Assembly (NCBI GenBank): GCA_022059125.1
Contig: JAEUWY010000010.1
Location: 248,001 to 312,000 of the forward strand
DNA: 64,000 nucleotides
Source of the DNA: Corynespora cassiicola
Lineage: Eukaryota > Ascomycota > Dothideomycetes > Pleosporales > Corynesporascaceae
Reading direction: 5' to 3'
Positions 34,978-46,275 of this stretch are shown here, piece after piece. Every line of letters starts with the position of its first letter. The first letter of the stretch is position 1. The translations under genes and the position numbers were made by a program. The notes below the pieces were generated by a model. It had not been told where the DNA came from. It saw only the letters and a program-made list of their open reading frames with translations, and searched no databases.

Positions 34978-36987
34978 ATGATAAATGGCCTGCCGCTCCT
35001 CCGCAGAGCGCCTCTCCACCATGTCGACCCGCGTTTGCTGACGTTTATCCCCGCCCGTACGCGACTCGTCAAGCCATCCTTCGTCCGACACGTCCAATCC
35101 ACCGCATGGCAGCCTCTTCGCCCTCCGAACCCCGCCGAGCTCCCAAAGCCAAAGCCGCGCAAGCCCGTCAAGCCCCTTCGGACCAGAAAATGGGTGCGCC
35201 GCATCGCCCTGTTGTCTGCGATGTTAGGTGCCGGATATGCACTTGACACCCAATTCAACGCATCGTCCCTCACCCGCAGCTTCCGCACCTTCAAGACGGG
35301 TCTCCTCGTCGGAATCGACTACAAGATCAATTTTCGCGCGCATCCGCCGTTGGTCTCCAGTATTGAGGAATTGCACAGGCGCAATGCGCAGCGGGTGTTT
35401 GATCTGCTGAGGAACAATGGTGGGCTATACTTGAAGATTGGCCAGGCCATCGCAATGCAGAGCGCGATCTTGCCTCCGGAGTTCCAGAAGATGTTTGCGA
35501 AAATGTTCGACGATGCGCCGCAGAACGAGTGGAAGGACGTGGAGAGGGTGGTGCGCGAGGACTTTGGAAAGAGCGTCGAGGAAGTCTTCGGCGTGAGCTT
35601 TTCACGCGAGCAGGGCAAGGGCGTCATGGAGAAGACAGCGAGGGCTAGCGCAAGTGTGGCGCAAGTGCATTGGGCAAGGCTCGCGGATGGACGAGAAGTC
35701 GCCATCAAGATCCAGAAGCGAGAGATTGCGAACCAGGTTGGCTGGGATTTGTGGGCTTTCAAAGTCGTCGCAAAGGCATATACTTGGTGGTTCGACATAC
35801 CCATCTACACCTTGGTCCCGTATATTTCGGAGCGTCTGATGTTGGAGACCGACTTCGTGAATGAAGCCGACAATGCGGAAGAGATGAGAAGGCTAGTTGC
35901 TGGTGAAAAGAGGTTAAATGGAAGGGTATACATTCCCAAGGTCTACCGGGAGCTCTCTAGCAAGAGGGTCATGACTGCGGAATGGATTGAGGGTGTGCGT
36001 CTGTGGGATAAGGAGGGCATCACGAATAGCTGGCAGGGAGGCTGGCATCGTGGTAGTCCAGGCGCAGGAGGTTCCGGTCTGCCAGCCCTGCCAAAGAAGC
36101 ACATCAAGCTCGATACACATGTACCGGAAGACGCGCCTCGGAACGAGCTTTTCAAGCCTGACAGGTCGTCCTGGCGTGGACGAGACGATAAGGGTGGCCT
36201 AGGAGTCTCCCTCAAGACTACCATGAACACCATTGTCGACCTTTTTTCAGCACAAATGTTCCTTTGGGGAATCGTGCATTGTGATCCACATCCTGGAAAC
36301 ATCTTCATTCGACGCCTTCCCAATGGAAGTCCCGAAGTCGTGCTTATCGACCACGGCCTGTACATCCGGATGAACCCGGCGTTCAGACATCAGTATGCGC
36401 TCTTCTGGAAATCACTCATGGCATTCGACAATGAGACAATCAAGGATATTGTCTCCACTTGGGGTGTCAACAACCCTGACTTCTTTGCATCTGCCACGCT
36501 AATGAGGCCCTACGAAGGCGGCGACAAGAGCACCTTTAATGAGCTGAGGAAAGAGAGCCAAGGAAAAGACCAACAGGAACGTGCATATGAGATGCAAGTC
36601 AAGGCTCGCGATGGCATCAAGTCGATGCTTGGGGACGAATCGAAGTGGCCACGTGAACTCATCTTTATTGGAAGAAACCTGCGTATCGTCCAAGGAAACA
36701 ACCAGTTTTTAGGCTCGCCTGTTAATCGCATCAAGATCACCGGTCTTTGGGCATCTCGAGCTTTAGCCGAGTCGAGAGATCTGGCTTGGAGTGAGCGATG
36801 GAGGAACTGGATCAATCATTTCCGGTTTAGAGCTGTCTTGTTGTTGAGCGACGTAGTATTCTTCTGGTCACGAGTGAGGCAGATTCTCGGTATTGGTCGC
36901 GGAATGGAGGAAGATATTGAGGAGAGGATGAGAGTGATGGCCAAGGATTTTGGCGTAGAGCTCAATCATGGAGTATTCGAAGGTTAG
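34978..36987 (+). CDS. ABC1/ADCK (UbiB) family atypical kinase, Mcp2/Cqd2-like, mitochondrial
   Basis: A single uninterrupted exon encodes 669 residues. The basic, Arg/Pro-rich first 70 residues look like a mitochondrial presequence and are followed by a short hydrophobic segment (ALLSAMLGAGYALD, about residues 77-91). Family motifs are all visible: KIGQA at about 153, the Ala-rich SASVAQVHWA loop, the VAIKIQ lysine near 244, HCDPHPGN at 434-441 and IDHG at about 457-460 in place of DFG. An insertion of about 60 residues with GSPGAGGSGLP lies between the N-lobe and the HCD motif. UbiB-family proteins influence coenzyme Q and lipid homeostasis at the inner membrane. The motif context (AMQSAILPPEFQKMF) resembles the yeast Mcp2/Cqd2 and animal ADCK1 branch more than Coq8. 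Confidence 0.9.
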   Translation: MINGLPLLRRAPLHHVDPRLLTFIPARTRLVKPSFVRHVQSTAWQPLRPPNPAELPKPKPRKPVKPLRTRKWVRRIALLSAMLGAGYALDTQFNASSLTRSFRTFKTGLLVGIDYKINFRAHPPLVSSIEELHRRNAQRVFDLLRNNGGLYLKIGQAIAMQSAILPPEFQKMFAKMFDDAPQNEWKDVERVVREDFGKSVEEVFGVSFSREQGKGVMEKTARASASVAQVHWARLADGREVAIKIQKREIANQVGWDLWAFKVVAKAYTWWFDIPIYTLVPYISERLMLETDFVNEADNAEEMRRLVAGEKRLNGRVYIPKVYRELSSKRVMTAEWIEGVRLWDKEGITNSWQGGWHRGSPGAGGSGLPALPKKHIKLDTHVPEDAPRNELFKPDRSSWRGRDDKGGLGVSLKTTMNTIVDLFSAQMFLWGIVHCDPHPGNIFIRRLPNGSPEVVLIDHGLYIRMNPAFRHQYALFWKSLMAFDNETIKDIVSTWGVNNPDFFASATLMRPYEGGDKSTFNELRKESQGKDQQERAYEMQVKARDGIKSMLGDESKWPRELIFIGRNLRIVQGNNQFLGSPVNRIKITGLWASRALAESRDLAWSERWRNWINHFRFRAVLLLSDVVFFWSRVRQILGIGRGMEEDIEERMRVMAKDFGVELNHGVFEG

Positions 36988-37689
36988 ATGTGCATGCTAG
37001 ATGATACAGGTAAACAGATGATTCCCCCCTCCATAGATTCAAGGCACTCGCCTTGTGTAGATGTACATGGCTATTCATAATTGCAAACTCCGTTCACGTT
37101 TTGCACAAGTAGTTGCTTGCGAGTTCTGGTCAGCCGCCAAATCTTCCTTGATCTATGTCTGAGATGAGCCGTCAGCTAACATAGAAGGCAAATGATCACA
37201 AGGCATGCTTGATTCCAGGCGCGTGAAAGTTGTTGCACGTGATCACATTCCTCGAAAAAGTTGCCGAGGTAAAGTCATCAGCTGCGAACCTCACCGCGAC
37301 AGCTCTCCCATCAGCATCAGCATCGTCAAGCAACGAGCTTTTGTTCATACAATCTCCGCAGGCCTATTATATGAACTCATAGCCGTCATTCCGGCTGACT
37401 CGACATTTGCACGCCCAGCAGCCCGCCTATAAAAATCCCCATATTTCCCCAACTTTCGCCGAACCGAGGCGCAACCACGCATTGCGGGGCAAGGCTTACT
37501 ATTCATGAAAACCCGCAACCTAGTCGACCCACACCTTTTGGCATAGTTCCCGGATCTTCGGCGTTGGGAGGCTCTCTTACTCTTTTACAAATCCTTTTGA
37601 TTGTGCCTTTCCCATACTGTCTGCCTAGAGAACTCTCTTGTACTACCACCACTGTAACGCATTAACATATCTGCATTGTCATTATCACC

Positions 37690-38764
37690 ATGGCTTCTTC
37701 GGAATACGCAGACATCAAGTTCGAAATCAAGGGCAAGATTGGAATTATAAAAGTAGATATATCCTTCAACTCTACCCTATTCCCTCGCCATCCGCGACTC
37801 TTTTGAAGTCATCTGACCCCAATTACCACCAGTTCAACCGCCCAAAAGCCCTCAACTCCTTCGGCGGAAACTTAATCCCCGACACTATCGCAGCCCTACG
37901 CGTCCTCAATGAGCACCCAGACACAGTCTTCACCGTCTTAACAGGCGAGGGCCGCTTCTTCTCCGCCGGCGCGGACGTAAAGAGCATCGATTCCATGGGC
38001 ACGGTACGTCCGATCCATCCTCCATCACCTCACCCAGCTTCGACCATGCACATGAAAACCAACACAAGCTAACACAAACAACCTACTCAGACATTCTACA
38101 AAAACGTCGGAGAAAAAAAACTCGCCTTCCTCGGCCGCTTCACCTATGGTCCCCCCCCCCCCCCCCCCTCGTCGTCTCTTGTCTTTCAGCGCCCCAGCTA
38201 ACCCCCACCCCTCCAGCCATCGAACTCCTCCGCAGCATGATCGACCACCGCAAAGTCCTTATCCTCGCCCTAAACGGCCCCGCCGTCGGCGGAGGCGCAG
38301 CCTGGTTCCCGGGAATCGCCGACATCGTCCTCGCTTCGCACACGGCCTGGCTGCAATGCCCCTTCAGCGCGCTGGGGCTGGTCCCAGAGAACGGATCAGC
38401 GCTCTCGTTCGCGCAGCACATGGGTATCCACCGTGCGAATGACTTCCTCATGTTTGGCACGAAGCTGAGCCCCAAGGAGTTGTTGGAGGCGGGCATGTAT
38501 AATCGCGTGTTTGAGAGTGAGGGAGAACAGTTCCACGGGGAGGTGGTGAGGTTTTTGGAGGGCCAGTTGGAGGGGAATGATGGGAAGAGCATGATGGAGA
38601 TGAAGCGGCTGCAGAATGCGCCCATTAGGGACGCAAGAATGATTGCGGTTGTGAATGCGGTAGATGCGCTGGCGGAGCGGTTTGTCGAGGATGCACCGAA
38701 GAAGAGGTTTGAGGCCAAGAAGAAGGAGTTGGAGGAGAAGAGTAAGATGAGGTCAAAAATCTAG
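37690..38764 (+). CDS. Enoyl-CoA hydratase/isomerase family protein, probably peroxisomal
   Basis: Four exons (37,690-37,752; 37,833-38,003; 38,091-38,148; 38,217-38,764) give 279 residues with consistent phases. The crotonase fold is shown by FNRPKALNSF, the CoA/oxyanion motif FSAGADVK (about 64-71) and NGPAVGGGAAW (117-127). A Glu in LVPENGSA (about residue 155) sits where delta3-delta2-enoyl-CoA isomerases carry their catalytic base. The protein ends in SKI, a variant of the SKL peroxisomal targeting signal, and has a lysine-rich helix before it, as in fungal Eci1-type proteins. It probably takes part in beta-oxidation of unsaturated fatty acids. The third intron begins immediately before a run of 18 C residues, an unusual donor context (TATG|GTCCCC). 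Confidence 0.85.
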
Positions 38765-38876
38765 GCAGGAGCACCATGACCGTCGTACTTGTTTTTGGGG
38801 TTTGTTCAAAAAGATTATCATTATTTTAGAGGCTTAGATGGCCGCTACATCTATCTGACTTGTTATATGGCCCTCG

Positions 38877-40615
38877 CTAGACGTGCCTTCTTCTGGCCCA
38901 TTTGGTTAGATATTCTCGTCCTGCTAGTCTATATGTGTCTTCCTCCACATAGCTGCCATTGTATCCTCTTCCTTCAGCTTGAATCACTAGGTTAAGTCCG
39001 TTAGGACCTTCGCTGTACTTTGGCCACTGGGGCACGCTGGCGCCATTGGGGTCACCGCCATTGATGAAATAGACCCACTGCGCGCTCATGGTATCACTCA
39101 GAGCCTGGTACTCGTCCCAGGGTCCAACAAACTGAGGGTTTCCGAAGATGAAGGCGACCTCAGAGAAATGCTGGACACCCTTGTAGGCAGGTGCGAGGGA
39201 TCCTTCAAGATCCACAAAGGTGGCGTTGGTGTTGTTCTGGAACGGCCTCGTGTTGAAGCGGTAAATGTAGGTAGGATCGTACTTTGCGTACCAGCGAGCG
39301 TCGTCCAGGCGGGTAGCGTGATAGAACACATCGCCAATTATGGCAGCAGCACGCTTGTACTGGTAACCCTGCTCTGCAAAGCGCTCTTCGCCCGTGTTCA
39401 AAGGAATGCCGACCGTGGGGTCATCGGGGTAGAGTCGCATGATTTCGTCAACCACAGCCGGCGGGAAATCATAGCCGGTGCTGCCGAGTAGGTAGTCATA
39501 CATGTCCTGGTCAGTGTTGATGACGCCAGGAGGAGCATTATCAGTCCCCTCGTCAGAGTTGCTGCCGTAGAGATGGGGAACGTGAGCAAAGCGCCCGCTG
39601 TGTAGAAGCTCGGTAGGGTAGTTGGGTATGATGTCGCCATCAACGGTAGGGTAGAAGCCAGGCCCTCCGACGACCCGGCTGTCGAGGTATGGGAAGAGGG
39701 TCTCGTAGGGAACGGTGCGGAGGCATTCGAGGGTATCGGGCCAATCGGTGCAATTCGTCTGATCCACAATCTTGTCGTAGATGGGCTGGTACCAGTCGGA
39801 GCCATTGTACCAAGCGGTTGCTGCAGAACCGGACTCCTGGATCGAACGGTGGAACAAGCCGTCAGTGCGGCCTCCGTAGGACATGAGAAGTTGTCCCTGA
39901 AAATGTCAGTATTTATTGTGAGATTTCCGAGTGAAGCGAAACTCACCACGGCGAACGAACCAGCAGACTCTCCCCAAATAGTCACGCTGTCCTTGTCACC
40001 ACCAAAAGCGCCAATATTCTCCGAGACCCAAGCAAGAGCTTTCCGCATGTCCCTCAGGGCGAGATTGGTGTTGCCGGAGCCCTGGATCTCGCGCGAGTAG
40101 AGCATGCCCCAACCGCCCTTCCTGTAGTTGATGCTCGTGGCAACAATGGGCTGGCCAACCTCGACCGATCGCTGTACAAGCCAAGTCAGGTTGTAGTTGG
40201 GGATTCCGCTCGTGCCGACCTGGTAGCTTCCACCATGGATCCAGACAGCAACGGGCAGGCTCGCATTGGCCGAGACGCCGGCTGGCCTGACGACATTGAT
40301 GCTCAGGCAGTCCTCACTCATGCCAAACTCGCCGTCCTGCTCCGTCTGGAAACTTGGGCATCCAGGTCCATACTGGTACGCAGACCGGGTTCCGTTCCAG
40401 GTCTCGTTCAAGGCCTGGGGAACGCGGAAGCGGTTCTGGCCTCCAGTATCCTGGGCATAGGGAATTCCGAGGAAGATGTCCTGGTCGAACGACGGCAGGT
40501 ACAGACCCTCGTAGGTGCCGTTCAGGACCTTTGCGGTGGGACTGGCCGCCGCAAGCGTCGCAAACACCGAGGCGGTAAAGAAGCCCCAAGCCCTAGCTCT
40601 TCCAGTGCGCGCCAT
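38877..40615 (-). CDS. Secreted type-B carboxylesterase/lipase
   Basis: Two exons (39,947-40,615 and 38,877-39,896) with a 50-nt intron encode 562 residues, typical for the family. A hydrophobic signal sequence covers about residues 10-25. The alpha/beta-hydrolase features are in order: FLGIPYAQ, EDCLSINV (101-108), the oxyanion motif IHGGS (126-130), the nucleophile elbow GESAG with Ser217, the acid Glu339 in SNSDEGT, and a His at about 466 in GVQHFSEVAFIFGNP. At least eight N-x-S/T sites suggest glycosylation on secretion. It hydrolyses carboxylic esters; the natural substrate is not readable. It converges with the isomerase gene, leaving only about 110 bp between the two stops. Confidence 0.92.
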
Positions 40616-41253
40616 GGCTGCAACCCGACGAGAAGATTGCGCAAAAGACGATTGAGCGTGAGGAGTGAAGGCGCGGTAGAGGGGAGAGGGCAGCTGTGAG
40701 CCATGTGCCCATCATTACTAACCGGGACCCGGTGGTCGGGAAAAGCGCGCGGGCGGGCGAGAGAGTGCAGGTGCGTAGGCGGAGTGGAAGCAGGTACGAG
40801 TCCGAATGAGGCAAGGATGCTACCCCATGGAGAAGGTGCCATGGGCCATCCGAAGTTCGGCCAGATGAGCGGCAGGGCACGCGCCCCCACTTTCGCATGC
40901 CTTGACCAGCGGGCGGCGTCGAGCCATGGTCAGCTCCGTTGCTGCATTTAGGAGAACCAGGACGTTGCGTGGCTTTGTAGAATCAGAGGGTAGCATTCAT
41001 AACGGGGGTATAGCCTAGAGAGTGCCTTCGTCAATGCCATCAACAGCCCAAAACATGCAAGCAAACGCATCCGCCAATCCAATGCACACGCCAGAAACAA
41101 GAGTCATCCACCCAAAACATGGCCAAAACCACCCTCCATCTAGACATGCACCATCGCTCAGAACAGAATCCACGTCTTGGCCTCAGTCGAACAGCTTCGA
41201 TAGAAACTTCTTCTTCTTCTGCACATGGTGGTCAGCAAGATCCCTCCGAAGCG

Positions 41254-42351
41254 TCAGGGTTGGCCTACGTCGGTGGACGAAGTTCTGGGAAGTACCGGCG
41301 GCGCAGCGAGCGTACTCCCTGCCATCTCTACCGCCCCCTGCCGCGGTGGCGCCAGCCCGTACTGGGCCGGTGGAGACATCGGCGGTGTGGCCAGATTTGT
41401 ATACATGGGCTGCGGCGTGTTCGGCACCTGCGGAGAGGCATATCCTGGGGTCATGGGCATTGGTGGCTGCTGGTTCCATTGCATCTGAGGAGCCATGCCG
41501 TTGGGGTGTATATATGACTGTCGGTATAGTTGCTGCTGCTGCTGCTGCTGCTGTGCTTCAGCCTGCCATTCTGCAAAGACGGTCTGCATCTGCGCCAGCC
41601 AATCCTTGGGTGCGCCCGCAAAGTTGTACTTGACGGTGCGATCGCGGAAGGCTACGAAATAGTGCTCCTTGTTGTACGGCGATATGGCGAGATACTGGAC
41701 GATTGTCAGCGCGGGCGCCCAACCGGAATACCCCATGCGATAGACGTACCGTCACTGTCCGCGGCTCGGCCTCAGTCAGGATCTTGTCGAGCGCCGCGTA
41801 ATGGCCATAGAACTTCCAGGCAAAGTATCCGTCGGGCCAGAGCACGAACCAGGCATCCTTGACCCCCAGCGACACGCAGCACGGCGTATCAAAGGCCTTT
41901 TGCACCTTATCGCCCAGCTCTGTAGGTATCCCGGCCCAGATGGATCCGTGGCCCGGCGCACTCGCAAAGTAGCTGAAGTTCGTGCCAAACGTCACATAGC
42001 ACGAGCGCGGCGCGTTGGGGATGGTCTTTGTCCATCGCGACAGGTCGGGATAGTTGTTGTCAAAGTGCGTCTGCGAGTAGACTGCGGCCCATCAGTGGTT
42101 TGTTTTGTTTCGTTTCGTCGCTGATGGCGGCAGCAGCGTGGTTGGTGCGGTAGGGCTGAAGCCCAAGCGGGGAACAACTCACAAATCTTCTCCTCTCCGT
42201 TCATGACCCGGCACCCCACATACCAGATCGGCTCTGGAGAATTGGCTTGGGGCGCGAGCGCGAGGCAAAACGGCTGTGCGATCCGCCATGCCGGGCTCAT
42301 GGACGAGTTGAAGAGCTGTCGCAGCGTCTGGGGCACATTGTGGCTAGCCAT
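41254..42351 (-). CDS. Uncharacterised conserved protein with polyglutamine tract
   Basis: Three exons (42,183-42,351; 41,750-42,081; 41,254-41,694) with introns of 101 and 55 nt encode 313 residues. I do not recognise a named domain. The first 220 residues look folded, with aromatic-rich segments such as SCYVTFGTNFSYFASAPGHGSIWAGIP, WFVLWPDGYFAWKFYGHY and YLAISPYNKEHYFVAFRDRTVKYNF. The segment WLAQMQTVFAEWQAEA runs into eight consecutive Gln, and the tail is Pro/Gln/Met-rich and probably disordered. No signal peptide or membrane segment is visible. The exons were joined by clean GTGAGT and GTACGT donors that keep one frame. It is divergent from the STAND gene across 0.8 kb. Confidence 0.75.
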
Positions 42352-43161
42352 GGTAAGCCTAACTGGTCGGCGAATGACGCCAGGTGACTTCTCACAATTT
42401 CCACGACTTGGGACAGTCGAAGAAGAACGAGTTGTTCGGTCCAAATACAAGAGTTATTTCCGGCATCGCAGCATCTTGTGTAGGTTGTGTTACAGAGGGG
42501 AGAGGGGAGGAGATGCAAATGTCAGCTGTCAGCCAGCCTGGGCCGCCCTGTAGGTCGGTGAGCGATCGATCGTGTCCCGGTACCAAAACCGAGCTGTGCG
42601 GCCTGACGGCTGCGCCTACACACCATGGCGTTTGCGTGGCTGGGGCAGTCGGATAGAGCGCCAATGGATGTCGACAATACGGTTCGTGGCGCAGCCCCGT
42701 GACGAGCGATTCGTATCGTCAACAGCTCTGCCACCACGTCGGACCAGCAACTGTCAGACGCTCAAGCAACTCCGCTTCAGATCCAAAACCTATACCTACC
42801 GCCATCCTGTCTCGGCATTTTACTAAAAGGCGCTGCAGGGCCCATGCTTAGCCTTCAGCCGCGTCCAAATCTGCCAAACCATTGATTCCTGGGCTCAGAA
42901 TGCCAAATCTTATCTACGCAGCACTTGCTGACAATATTGAGTTGAGTTCAATTGGACAAATCTGTATCAAGGTCTGCAAGCTCCAATTCGGCAGCTCCTT
43001 GGGAATCTTCCCAATTCTGTCATCCGTACACGCCTCTCTCCCATTCATCGTCATTTGTGCTCCAGATACTTCTAGATGGAAAGTCTCTCTTGTTAGTCTC
43101 GGCCTTGCGCCACACAGTCGACTCTCTGATGCCATCTGGCGCATGCTGAGTGCTATTCCAT

Positions 43162-45859
43162 ATGTCTGGCGCCGAGTTCTCTCTAGCATGCGGTGTGATC
43201 CAGGTCTTTGGATTTGCCTTTCAACTCGCCGAAGCATATGATCACGCCAAGAAAGGAACGTCCATTGACGATGCATTGGAATTTAGAGCAAAGAAGTTGA
43301 CGGCAGCGTCGAAGGCTTTAGAGAAAGAGATGGGGCATCAGGGAATAGTAAACGATGAGCTATCAGCCTTGACCAAAGACTGCTTCAAGACTGCGACGAA
43401 GTTGGGTGAAGAAATGAAAAGGATTTTGAAGGCCAAAGGAAAACCTCCGCTATCCAAGGCATTCCAAGCTGTGAAAATCATCATGAACAAGACCAAGATT
43501 GAAAAGTTGAAAGATGACTTGAAGGCGCACGAAGCAGCGTTGGTGACAGGCAGTCTCGTTCATATCATGTATGTATAAACTCTGCACTGTGATCGTCTCG
43601 TTGACGAACAATAGCCAATCACAGAACGCCACATCGCTCGAAAACCAAGATGGCTTCAAGTCACTTAGTGAAAAACTACAAGAGCTGATTCGCGAGTCGG
43701 CCAAGAGCGATTTGATATTGAAGAAGCTCGACGACATGCAAATCGATGGCCTGACAAGAACTCGCGAGCGTTTACTCACTAGCTTGAGATATGATGGCAT
43801 GAATCTTCGGCGTAATAAGATCCACCAATCGTTTCCGGAAACTTTCAGACGGATATTCGAGAGAGATTCTACTCACAGCTGGTCAAGTTTCCTTGACTGG
43901 TTACGCTCCGACAAAACTATTTACTGGATTTCTGGAAAGCCAGGCTCCGGAAAGAGTACCCTGATGCAATATCTCATTCAAAAGGAGAAGATCATACAGG
44001 AATTGACATCAAAAAAGTCTCCCCGTATCCTCTCATACTTCCTGTGGAATTCTGGTACGATCCAGCAGCGGAGCTTTCAAGGCTTGTTGGCCTCAGTGTT
44101 ATACCAAGTTCTCGTCGAAGATGATTTTGCGATTGATCTACTTCTCAACGGCAACGATTCGAAAATAAAATCCGCAGTATGGTCTCTTACAAGTAAGACC
44201 ACGCTCGGCGATTGGTCTGTAGAAGACCTGGAGACTGCTTTGATGAGCTGTCTTAGACAATCCCAGTACCATGACTACATCTTCTTCAAAATAGGTGAAA
44301 TGGATTTGGTCAAAGATTCTGATCCCAATGCAGGTTTCCTACTGGAATCCTGTACGAAGATCATGAGTCGTACCACAGAATTTTCTGCAGGCATGATCGA
44401 GGTATCACATATTTATCAGGAAGCAGCCTACTTCCATTTTGCTTCGCACAATAGTGAAGTGTATGAGAGCGAGGACTCGGAATCTGTAACATCACAACAT
44501 TGCGTAACTGATTCAGAAACCTCCCGACCCACCTCTGATATGGCTACGAAGGACACCACCTTTGCTGATTCAGATCTCATCATGATGGCCAGCATGCATA
44601 TGTGCTGGATCCACCGAACTGCGCGAGCATATTTCCTCGGAACAGAAGCGGGCCGCAATATTCTCATGCAAGACAAAACAAGTCCTCTTGAAAGACACTT
44701 AGCTTACTGCCGAAGCCGTTTGACTCTAAAAAAACTTCGGGGCAGTACTTACAAACAGTGGTCTGGCACAATAATCAGATATCATGAGTATCTTTCACAT
44801 GATGATCTGGAAGTGTCCCACCAGAAGGAGCTCCTTGAGCTCATTAAAGAGACCCATCTATTGGCCTGGAAAAGGGTTCCCTCGCTGACCAGCCCCTATA
44901 ACCCGGGATATGGTAACAGCCTTGAATCCATACTTCCGTTCAACCATTCCCTAGTATATCACAGGCTTTTGAAATTGCTACAATACCGACACCGATGCGA
45001 AACCTTGGTCCAACCCTGGCCTAAAAAGTGCATTACAGAACTCTTGGTCACTGTAGCCCATTGGGAGAATTGCCATAATTCAACAGGAGAGTCTATCGAA
45101 ATTTTTGTGTGGCTTCTAAGCATAGGTGCCCATCCATATCAAAAGATGTCCACGGGAAAATCATATCTCAAAACCATCCCCGCTGCCACTGTCACGTTCT
45201 CTCCGGTTTTAAAGTCAATACATAGTCGTAAAGCTTACGTCGAAGCTCTGAAGGCGTTTATTTTGCGAAATGTTGTTCCGAATTCGAGAGTCTTGGTAAA
45301 AATACAAGTGGTACATGCTCTGACTCGGCATGCTTCTCGTTTGCAACAATCAGTATTTGAGGGTCCTTGTAAATCTCTTGATATATATTTCGACCCTTGG
45401 TTTGTTGTCTTGGAGGTAGATCTGTTTTCATTTCTAAGAGTCCAGTTGGGGATGCTAGAGGACGAGTCATGGCAACAGGGCAGATTGAACAATTGGCCTG
45501 CTTCATCAACAACTTATCATGCAAAACCGATCATGGTACAAGTAAGGAGTAACACATTCGCTTTCCAATGGGACGGGCTGGATCAGATGACGGCGAATTT
45601 GATGACGAATCTACCCAAGTTGTCTCAGTTTTGCCATGGCTATGGAACTCGAATATTCTGGACGGAATCTGATTTTGGGCCTGCCATGAAGGATGAAGTT
45701 AACAAATGGACTGAAACAATGCCACATCTTTTTAGTCCGATTGGATACTTAAAACAGCAGGGCTTTGATTTTCGAGAATCTTGGAACAAGGAAGAATTGT
45801 ATTGTCAGCATTCCCTTAGGTACTATCGAAAGCTCGAGCTTGAAGTTATACAAAAGTGA
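43162..45859 (+). CDS. STAND/NACHT-type NTPase with degenerate Walker B (fungal NLR-like)
   Basis: Two exons (43,162-43,568 and 43,615-45,859) with a 46-nt intron encode 883 residues. The N-terminal 130 residues are helical (SLACGVIQVFGFAFQLAEAYDHA), like the effector-type N-terminal regions of fungal NLR-like proteins. A lysine-rich coiled part follows. The NTPase starts with FLDWLRSDKTIYWISGKPGSGKSTLMQ, with an intact Walker A at about 243-251. Where such proteins normally read FFIDGLDE, this one has FFKIGEMD at 359-366, and no SSRPW-type motif follows. The text jumps to a YQEAAYFHF segment and then to WIHRTARAYFLGTEAGRNIL, matching the post-NACHT helical region. There are no WD40, ankyrin or TPR repeats. 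In fungi this class governs heterokaryon incompatibility and defence. This copy may be inactive or a non-hydrolysing variant. Confidence 0.75.
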
Positions 45860-46275
45860 GTGAACTTCTCTTAATTACGATCACGGCATCAGAAAGCTTT
45901 GGATCGAGATCACCATCAATACGTAGGAGAAAACCATTCTGATTATTTGAGTCTCAGGCCAACTTCGTCTGGTCGGGATGAGTAGATTTTTCAGCACGGT
46001 AAGTTATACAATCATCGAGGGCCACCTGAATGGCGGCAATAGAAGTTTTAGTCCTTGATTGTTCCATCTCGTGTACAGTATTTTTCTCCCACTTAAAGCA
46101 TGGTGTTTATGGATTTATTAAACTTGAGTTTCAAAAGCATTTCATCAAATCCCGTTCCTCCATAATCAAATAGTAATGCAATTATCATATGCTCGTACCA
46201 TGGTCTTCATCTGACAAACTTGCCTGTTCATCATCATTTGTAGTCTCACAGTGACGCGCATTCGATGCCTCGGGC

